Shown here piece by piece: positions 58,807 through 64,000 of a stretch of DNA of 64,000 bases. Each line of letters begins with the position of its first letter. The stretch's first letter is position 1. Position numbers and translations under genes: made by a program. This DNA is from Proteiniclasticum ruminis DSM 24773. Its GTDB lineage: Bacteria > Bacillota > Clostridia > Clostridiales > Clostridiaceae. The notes under the pieces were generated by a model. It did not search any database. It was given only the letters and a program-made list of their open reading frames with translations, and was not told the origin of the DNA. Location of the stretch: contig NZ_JNKC01000006.1 in assembly GCF_000701905.1 (NCBI RefSeq), positions 176,020 through 240,019 on the forward strand. The letters are read 5' to 3'.

Positions 58807-60192
58807 GTGAGGATTGAATCTAATGTTACGTTGTTTTCTAAATGGATGATCAGCCTTTTGGTACCTGGACTCATCTTACTTATCCCAATAGATCAGAACT
58901 TTACGAGTTCTTTGAGATTGTTTTTCGTTATTACAGTACTGGTGATACTGATCATTGCCTTCGAGCTTTTACCTCAATTGATTGCAGCTTTCCTGCTTCC
59001 ATCTCTCTACTATGTCAGCGGGCTGGTTCCCATGGAGGTTGCCTTTCAGTCTTGGACCAGTTCTACCGTCTGGATGGTCCTTGGTGGACTTCTTCTAAGC
59101 TGCATATTGGAGGAATGCGGTCTTCTGAAAAGAATCGCCTATTATGTGATCAGTAAATGTGGAGGTACCTATAAAGGTGCTGTGTTTGGATGTTTCTTCA
59201 TAGGGCTTGCGCTGAATCTGGTCACCTTCTGTTATGGGTGGCTTGTGGCCAGTGCATTGGTTTATGGTATTTGTAAAGCAATGAATTTGAAGCCTTCAAG
59301 GGAGTCGTCTCTTCTTTGTTTTGCTGGCACCATTGGTGCCACTGGTTCTACCATATTTCTGTATTATCCTGGATATTATGCGCTCATTGAAGACTCCATC
59401 AGAACGGTTCAAGGGGACTATACCATGTCCATGATAGAAACGTTCAAGTATAACGGAGTAGGGCTCCTCCTGTATGTGATTGCTCTTTTGATTTTATTAA
59501 AGGCTTACAAAACAAAGGAATTGGACCAACAGTTCCAGAATAATATTTTCAAGAAAAAGTACAAAGATCTGGGTCCGCTGAGCCGAAAAGAGAAGTATGC
59601 CGTCCTGATGGTGCTTGTGCTTCTTGTGTATCTATTCTCCTCAAGGTTCACAAATTATCCTGCTGCCTATGGGTTTATGTTAGTTCCACTATGGGCATTT
59701 CTTCCAGGAATCAATATTGCGGATAAGAAGATCACAGAAAAGATTAATTTTCCCATGGTTTTCTTTGTGTCGGCTTGTCTTGGGATTGGTATTGTTGGGG
59801 CGGAGGTTGGCTTTGGAAAGTTTCTGACAGATGTGGCGCTGCCTCTGCTTTCAGGAAAAAGCCCCTTGGTTGCCAGTATAGCGTTCATGCTATTTGGCAT
59901 CATCGCCAATTTCTTCATGACACCCTTTGCTATGCTTGGGGGCCTCTCGCTTCCCTTCGCACAAATCGCTGTATCCTTAGGCATGAATCCTGTAGCAGTT
60001 GTCATGATCTTATTATTTTCCTGCGAAATTTTACTGCTGCCGTATCAGTCTGCTGGAAATCTTATGATGTATGCTTTTGGTATGATGCCCATGGGTGATT
60101 TTATCAAGCAGCAAGGTCTGAAGGCGATTTTGATGATCGCTGGATTTATTGTTATCATATATCCTTTGTGGAATCTACTAGGTTATATTTAA
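58807..60192 (+). CDS. SLC13/DASS family anion transporter
   Basis: A 461-residue membrane protein with at least ten hydrophobic helices and DASS features: the conserved Asn/Thr-type loops (GTIGATGSTIFLYYPG and NFFMTPFAMLGGLS). The family imports di- and tricarboxylates, sulfate, and related anions by sodium symport. GTG 58807 is chosen because AAGGAG lies 6 bases upstream; the frame extends to 58771 without an RBS. It has its own RBS behind a terminator, but its position suggests uptake of the substrate of the island. Exact substrate unknown. Confidence 0.88.
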   Translation: MRIESNVTLFSKWMISLLVPGLILLIPIDQNFTSSLRLFFVITVLVILIIAFELLPQLIAAFLLPSLYYVSGLVPMEVAFQSWTSSTVWMVLGGLLLSCILEECGLLKRIAYYVISKCGGTYKGAVFGCFFIGLALNLVTFCYGWLVASALVYGICKAMNLKPSRESSLLCFAGTIGATGSTIFLYYPGYYALIEDSIRTVQGDYTMSMIETFKYNGVGLLLYVIALLILLKAYKTKELDQQFQNNIFKKKYKDLGPLSRKEKYAVLMVLVLLVYLFSSRFTNYPAAYGFMLVPLWAFLPGINIADKKITEKINFPMVFFVSACLGIGIVGAEVGFGKFLTDVALPLLSGKSPLVASIAFMLFGIIANFFMTPFAMLGGLSLPFAQIAVSLGMNPVAVVMILLFSCEILLLPYQSAGNLMMYAFGMMPMGDFIKQQGLKAILMIAGFIVIIYPLWNLLGYI

Positions 60193-60253
60193 AAAACATC
60201 ACAGGCTTAATGTTTGATTGAAGCTGTTTTATATGGAAACATCCCACGGGTTC

Positions 60254-60275
60254 ACACCCGAGGGGTGTTTTTTTA
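60254..60275 (+). terminator. Rho-independent terminator after DASS gene
   Basis: ACACCC-GAG-GGGTGT followed by TTTTTTT. Confidence 0.88.
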
Positions 60276-60396
60276 TGTGTCTTGCAGTAGCTTCACTGCA
60301 CGGCTCATTTTAATTTTTTGTAATAATTGGATATTATAATAGAAAGGTATAACGGTAACGTCTATAATGAAATAGTAAGAGAATTTTAAGGTAGAG

Positions 60397-61026
60397 GTGA
60401 GTGTAAGCTTGAAATCTGTGGATATTTTCAGTAACAGAAAACCGAAAATCATTGGCAAAAGGCGGGAATACTCGGTGATGCTGCTGCTCACAGAGATGGA
60501 GGGTGAGCCCCATCTCATTCTGGAAAAGAGAGCCAGCACTTTGAAGAGCCAGCCTGGAGACATCTGCCTTCCTGGTGGAGGAATCGAGCCTTTAGAGTCG
60601 CCTCTGGAAGCTGCTGTGCGGGAAACCATGGAGGAGCTTTGCATCTCCCGGGAGGAAATTGAGGTCATAGGACCCATGGACTATTTCTTAAGTCCCTATG
60701 GACAGACCATGTATCCCTTTGTGGCGAGGACAAACCGCACAAAGTTTCAGCCCAGTGCAGACGAAGTGGAGCGTCTTATTTTTGTTCCTCTTTCTTTTTT
60801 TGAGGAGCATACACCGCTGATTTATGAGATTGATCTCACGGCAAAGCTTGGAGAAGACTTTCCATACCATCTCATTGAGAATGGCAAAGACTATCCTTTC
60901 AGGCGTGCCACCAACAAACAGTATTTCTATAAGTTCGGAGACGTTGTCATCTGGGGCTTCACCGCCCAAATTGTTAAAAGTTTCATCGATATATTAAAGG
61001 AGGACGAATCACATGCTGAATTTTGA
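60397..61026 (+). CDS. Nudix hydrolase (CoA pyrophosphatase-like)
   Basis: A 209-residue protein with a Nudix box at about residues 60-85 (GGGIEPLESPLEAAVRETM, then EEL); the pattern Gx5Ex7RExxEE is intact, but the usual final Gly is Cys. The preceding LKSQPGDICLPGG matches CoA/acyl-CoA diphosphatases (YeaB-like). It cleaves nucleoside diphosphate-linked moieties with magnesium. Start is unclear: GTG 60397 or TTG 60409 (AGAGGTGA upstream). The last 14 bases overlap the next gene, so co-transcription is certain in sequence terms. Confidence 0.9.
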   Translation: MSVSLKSVDIFSNRKPKIIGKRREYSVMLLLTEMEGEPHLILEKRASTLKSQPGDICLPGGGIEPLESPLEAAVRETMEELCISREEIEVIGPMDYFLSPYGQTMYPFVARTNRTKFQPSADEVERLIFVPLSFFEEHTPLIYEIDLTAKLGEDFPYHLIENGKDYPFRRATNKQYFYKFGDVVIWGFTAQIVKSFIDILKEDESHAEF

Positions 61027-62173
61027 TTTTCACAATCCCACAAGGCTGGTCTTTGGACAGGGGACCATCAAGGACCTGGGAAAATACATTAAGGAATACG
61101 GAGACAAGAAGGTGCTGCTTCTTTATGGAAAAGGATCCATCTTTAAGAATGGCGTCTATGATGAGGTGGTAAGCTCTCTGAAAGAACATGGCATAGAATA
61201 TGTGGAAATGGACGGCGTAAAGCCCAATCCTGTACTTTCCAAGGTCATTGAGACCGTGGATCTTATGAAGAGAGAGAAAGTGGATGCCATTGTGGCTGTG
61301 GGAGGAGGATCTGTTCTGGATACCTCCAAGATTTCAGCAGCTGCCTACTATTATGATGGAAATCCCTGGGACTTTTATGAAGGTAAGGTTTACCCTGAGA
61401 AAGCGCTGCCCATCTATGGGGTGCTGACCATTTCTGCAACAGGCTCGGAGATGAACTCCGGTGGGGTCATCACCAATGAAGAAGAGAAAAAGAAGTGGGG
61501 ATGGGGGTCCAAATACACCTATCCTAGACTTTCTATCGTGGACCCATCGGTTCAGAAATCACTCCCAAGAAACCAGACGGTGAACGGTGCAGTGGATACC
61601 TTGACCCATGTGTTTGAAGCCTACTTTGGCGGAACCAGCGGTACATTGATGCAGGATGAGTTCTCAGAAGGCATCATCCGCACCACCATGGCTTCTGTAA
61701 AAGTGCTTCTGGAAAATCCGGAAGACTATGAAGCAAGAGCAAACCTTGCCTGGGCAGCGACCTTAGCCCTGAACGGACTGAACGGTCTTGGCCGTAGAGG
61801 AGACTGGGCTTCCCACAGCATCGAGCACTCTGTGTCTGCATACTATGACATAGCACACGGGGAAGGTCTTTCCATTGTGATGCCTGCTTGGATGAAGTAT
61901 GTCTATAAAAATGATGTGGAGAAATTTGCACGGTTCGGAGAAAAGATCTTCGGCATCGTGAAAGAGGACAAAGGAGAGCAGGCTCTGGCAGCCATTGAGG
62001 CCTACAAGGAATTCTTAAGAAGCATTGGTGCACCGGTTTCTTTAAGTGAAAGAAACATCGGAGAAGAACATCTCAAAGAAATGGCAGAGAATGCAGTGCT
62101 GAGAGGACCTCTAGGAAGCCTTATGAAGCTTCAGGCGGAGGATGTTTACGAAATCTACAAGCTGGCGCTGTAA
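61013..62173 (+). CDS. Iron-containing alcohol dehydrogenase, BdhA/YqhD-like
   Basis: A 386-residue enzyme of the butanol dehydrogenase/YqhD branch: N-terminal NFDFHNPTRLVFGQG, nucleotide-binding GGGSVLDTSK, metal ligands D195 and H199 (VDTLTHVFEAY), H268 and H282 (ASHSIEHSVSAYYDIAHG). It reduces aldehydes with NAD(P)H, a fermentation or detoxification role. AAGGAGG nine bases before ATG 61013, which overlaps the Nudix gene by 14 bases. A terminator follows. Confidence 0.95.
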   Translation: MLNFDFHNPTRLVFGQGTIKDLGKYIKEYGDKKVLLLYGKGSIFKNGVYDEVVSSLKEHGIEYVEMDGVKPNPVLSKVIETVDLMKREKVDAIVAVGGGSVLDTSKISAAAYYYDGNPWDFYEGKVYPEKALPIYGVLTISATGSEMNSGGVITNEEEKKKWGWGSKYTYPRLSIVDPSVQKSLPRNQTVNGAVDTLTHVFEAYFGGTSGTLMQDEFSEGIIRTTMASVKVLLENPEDYEARANLAWAATLALNGLNGLGRRGDWASHSIEHSVSAYYDIAHGEGLSIVMPAWMKYVYKNDVEKFARFGEKIFGIVKEDKGEQALAAIEAYKEFLRSIGAPVSLSERNIGEEHLKEMAENAVLRGPLGSLMKLQAEDVYEIYKLAL

Positions 62174-62219
62174 AAACCGGTAGAGACACCCGAACAGAAA
62201 ACTGTATAGACTCCTTCAA

Positions 62220-62260
62220 GAAGAGAAGAGGCGGGTGACCCTACCCTCTTCTCTTTTTTG
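62220..62260 (+). terminator. Rho-independent terminator after alcohol dehydrogenase 2
   Basis: AAGAGAAGAGG pairs with CCTCTTCTCTT around a loop, then TTTTTG. The gap 62261-62450 shows no gene. Confidence 0.87.
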
Positions 62261-62450
62261 TCTTTGAGGAAGAGCGGGGAGAAAGAGAACCGAAGAGAAG
62301 ACAATGGAAAGAATCTTTTTGTGCTTTTTCAAGGGGTTCACAGCTTTCAAAGAATTTCAAGACTTATGAGGATTGATATTTTTTGGTAAGATGAGAAAGC
62401 TTTAATTTATAAGATCCGAAGTTATCAAGTCGGATTGAAAGGACTGTTTC

Positions 62451-63104
62451 ATGTACAAGGAGTTTTTTAATATGATAAAAAAGAATAACCCCAATGAGCT
62501 GATCATTGTGGATGGCGTGGTGGGCTCCGGCAAGACCACTTTTATGAATCTATTGAAGGAAGAGCTTTCCCTTCCAGGCTTTGAAGAGCCTGTGACGGAT
62601 AATCCTCTGTTAGAGAAGTTCTACCATGACAGAAAAAGATATTCCTTTCCACTGCAGGTATTCTTCCTCAACAGGCGTTTCCGGATGCTGAAGGATGCGG
62701 GAGAAAACCTCACGGCTTCTGTCATGGACAGAAGCATCTATGGGGATGTGATCTTTGCAAAGCTTCTCCATGAAGGCGGAGATATGGAAAAGGATGAGTT
62801 TGATCTTTATCAGGAGCTTCTCGTCAATATGCTGGACCACATAGAATCCCCAAAGCTCATGATTTATCTCAAATGCGATGTGGACACCGCCATCCATCGC
62901 ATTGAGAAGCGCGGAAGAGACTATGAGCAGATCGTGGAAAGAGACTACTGGGAGAGGCTGAACAAGGAGTATGAAGCTTATTTCAAGGAGTATAACCTCT
63001 CCAAGCTTCTGGTCATTGATGTGAAGAACTATGACCTTCTGGAAAATGAGAAGGATAGAAAAGAAGTCATGGATCTGGTGAAAAAGGCCATTTCAGAATC
63101 ATAA
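62451..63104 (+). CDS. Deoxynucleoside kinase (dGK/dAK-like)
   Basis: A 217-residue P-loop kinase: Walker A GVVGSGKT (22-29), DRSIYGDVIFAKLLH (the DRS motif of deoxynucleoside kinases) and a lid region HRIEKRGRDYEQ with the Arg pair. It phosphorylates deoxynucleosides for salvage; the preferred base is not visible. ATG 62451 has AAAGGA seven bases upstream; ATG 62472 with AAGGAG is also possible. Stands alone with a downstream hairpin. Confidence 0.93.
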   Translation: MYKEFFNMIKKNNPNELIIVDGVVGSGKTTFMNLLKEELSLPGFEEPVTDNPLLEKFYHDRKRYSFPLQVFFLNRRFRMLKDAGENLTASVMDRSIYGDVIFAKLLHEGGDMEKDEFDLYQELLVNMLDHIESPKLMIYLKCDVDTAIHRIEKRGRDYEQIVERDYWERLNKEYEAYFKEYNLSKLLVIDVKNYDLLENEKDRKEVMDLVKKAISES

Positions 63105-63127
63105 TAGGAGAAGCTCATTTTGAGAAC

Positions 63128-63160
63128 GCCCTGCGCTCTTTAAAGTGGGCTTTTTCTTTT
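63128..63160 (+). terminator. Weak terminator after nucleoside kinase
   Basis: GCCC...GGGC pairing with TTTTTCTTTT behind it; short stem. Confidence 0.6.
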
Positions 63161-63571
63161 GCCTTCTTCGGAAGTGAAAGGCATAAAAGGACAATGTGCA
63201 CCCGTGGAGAAAAACTGTTTTCCCTTTGTGGTAAAAGCCTTTTCGTTGGATACAATATGAAATGTGAAATTATAAACCATCTATGAAAAATGAAATAGAA
63301 CTGGGGTCTTATCTCAAAAATGATGAGTTTTCTAGAAATGTTCTTCCATAATTTGAATAACTTGTTAAATTATTGAAAAAGTCATATAAAAACGGCCAAA
63401 AGGTCCAAAGGCTTCATCTTATGTTATAATTTTGCCGAAGAGATGAAATATCGTTTACAGGAATTGCGCCAGAAAGCCCATACCGAGCTTGCCTGGCTTC
63501 AGCCGTGGGATGAATGGCGCTTGCGTGGCAAACATATTGCAGTTTGAATCTCATACCGATACACTGTGTTT

Positions 63572-63711
63572 ATGAGCCAAATATATAGAAGAGCTCAAAC
63601 AACTGTATCGCTAATCAAGTATCATTTTGTATTCTGCCCTAGATACCGCAGGAAACGTATCGAGCGAAACGATAAGGCGGTATGTCGAAGAACAAAAAAC
63701 GAAGGGGTGAA
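63572..63711 (+). pseudogene. tnpA: Internally deleted tnpA (IS200/IS605 Y1 transposase)
   Basis: From ATG 63572 the first 30 codons match the N terminus of Y1 transposases (SLIKYHFVFCPRYRRKRI). About a dozen bases later, in another frame, the sequence matches the C terminus (TIRRYVEEQKTKG) ending at TGA 63711. Most of the protein, including the HUH motif and the catalytic Tyr, is gone, and the join is out of frame. The transposase is dead, so mobility would need TnpA in trans. Total remnant about 140 bases of an expected 400 or more. Confidence 0.8.
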
Positions 63712-63714
63712 ACT

Positions 63715-64000
63715 GTGCAAATAACTGTAAAAGCCAAGTTGCTTCCAACATCAGAGCAACGAGAGCATCTAAAAACAGCAACAGTCGAATATATTCGTTT
63801 GATAAACACCATTGTCTCTGAATGTATTGAAGCAGACGAGCTTATTAAGCATACAAGTGGCACGGTTTTGGCTACACTGCCCAGTGCATTGAAAAATCAA
63901 GCAATACAAGATGCAAAATCAGTCTACAAAAAGTTTAGAAAAACAAAGATTCGTAGTGTTCTGAAAAAGCCTGTTTGCATATGGAACAATCAAAATTGGA
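63715..64000 (+). CDS. tnpB: TnpB (IS605 OrfB), 5' part, runs off window
   Basis: GTG 63715 has AAGGGGTGA four bases upstream, inside the end of the tnpA remnant. The frame is open for the 95 codons to the window end: MQITVKAKLLPTSEQREHL, then EYIRLINTIVSE, then KKFRKTKIRSVLKKPVC and WNNQNW. This is the typical N-terminal half of TnpB, the RNA-guided nuclease ancestor of Cas12. The RuvC residues lie beyond the window, so activity cannot be judged. The omega RNA would overlap the far 3' end, also outside the window. Confidence 0.85.
   Translation, partial: MQITVKAKLLPTSEQREHLKTATVEYIRLINTIVSECIEADELIKHTSGTVLATLPSALKNQAIQDAKSVYKKFRKTKIRSVLKKPVCIWNNQNW

Larger units (their letters stand above)
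63443..64000 (+). mobile_element. IS200/IS605-type element, left part, truncated by window end
   Basis: Contains a tnpA remnant and a tnpB start in the standard order and orientation, 4 bases apart. The left boundary is not certain: a 34-codon frame (63443-63547, MKYRLQELRQ start) with complementary segments TGCGCCA/TGGCGC lies in front of the tnpA remnant and may be the left end of the element or an older fragment. The -10-like TATAAT at 63425-63430 lies before it. The right end is outside the window. The region 63161-63442 shows nothing else. Confidence 0.75.

Noticed and set aside
53016..60192. Calling the island a choline TMA-lyase or a propanediol microcompartment locus
   Set aside because: No shell proteins, no EutE/PduP-type enzyme or ethanolamine genes; the enzyme's own sequence does not decide the substrate.
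1..64000. CRISPR array, tRNA, rRNA or prophage
   Set aside because: I saw no regularly spaced repeats, no cloverleaf with a clear T-loop/anticodon, no rRNA sequence and no phage structural genes; a covariance-model scan could still find a small RNA.

Overview
The window reads as a chromosomal segment of a motile, anaerobic Gram-positive bacterium of the class Clostridia; I cannot fix the genus from sequence alone. The evidence is strong Shine-Dalgarno sequences with frequent GTG/TTG starts, many rho-independent terminators, a flagellin, an LPXTG-anchored CnaB surface protein, BioY/BirA, ECF sigma and GHKL/LytTR signalling, and an oxygen-sensitive glycyl radical enzyme. No rRNA, tRNA or CRISPR array was recognised.

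Layout. 1-0.9 kb: 3' end of a flagellin gene, then a 43-codon gene with its own terminator. 0.9-5.6 kb: PadR + HAAS membrane protein behind an operator-bearing promoter, a CDF transporter with a TetR regulator, a DUF937 protein and a DUF2161 nuclease-fold protein. 5.6-9.7 kb: a promoter, a 45-codon leader-like ORF and two terminator hairpins lead into a heterodimeric ABC exporter; this looks like ribosome-mediated attenuation of the BmrB-BmrCD kind. 10-16 kb: housekeeping and repair (metallo-beta-lactamase fold, AlkA-like, CPBP protease, AlkD-like, MsrB) and an OmpR/HK pair. 16-33 kb: a cell-surface region, with a 7TM-DISM kinase and SARP/BTAD-type regulator, a 1810-residue double-lectin repeat protein, small membrane proteins, a catalytically dead rhomboid/derlin-like protein with a zinc ribbon, a VIT-VWA protein and a CnaB/LPQTG protein. 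33-38 kb: bioY-birA behind a BirA operator; then an AgrC/AgrA-like two-component system divergent from a two-gene micro-operon that carries a well-spaced LytTR direct repeat.

38-51 kb: polar amino acid ABC transporter, metallo-hydrolase, TPR protein, ECF sigma with a probable anti-sigma partner, HAD phosphatase, a 760-residue orphan membrane protein of accessory character, a GHL10 lipoprotein and a D-Ala-D-Ala carboxypeptidase. 51-60 kb: a catabolic island with a LuxR-type regulator, glycyl radical activase, glycyl radical enzyme, TauE/SafE permease, iron alcohol dehydrogenase and SLC13/DASS transporter. The permease and transporter suggest anaerobic cleavage of a sulfonate, while pocket residues resemble diol dehydratases, so the substrate is open. 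60-64 kb: Nudix hydrolase overlapping a second iron alcohol dehydrogenase, a deoxynucleoside kinase, and the left part of an IS200/IS605-type element with an internally deleted tnpA and a tnpB that runs off the end.

The most promising loci are the attenuator-led exporter (5.65-9.71 kb), the LytTR-linked micro-operon (36.2-37.8 kb), the glycyl radical island (51.6-60.2 kb), and the orphan gene at 45.6 kb.
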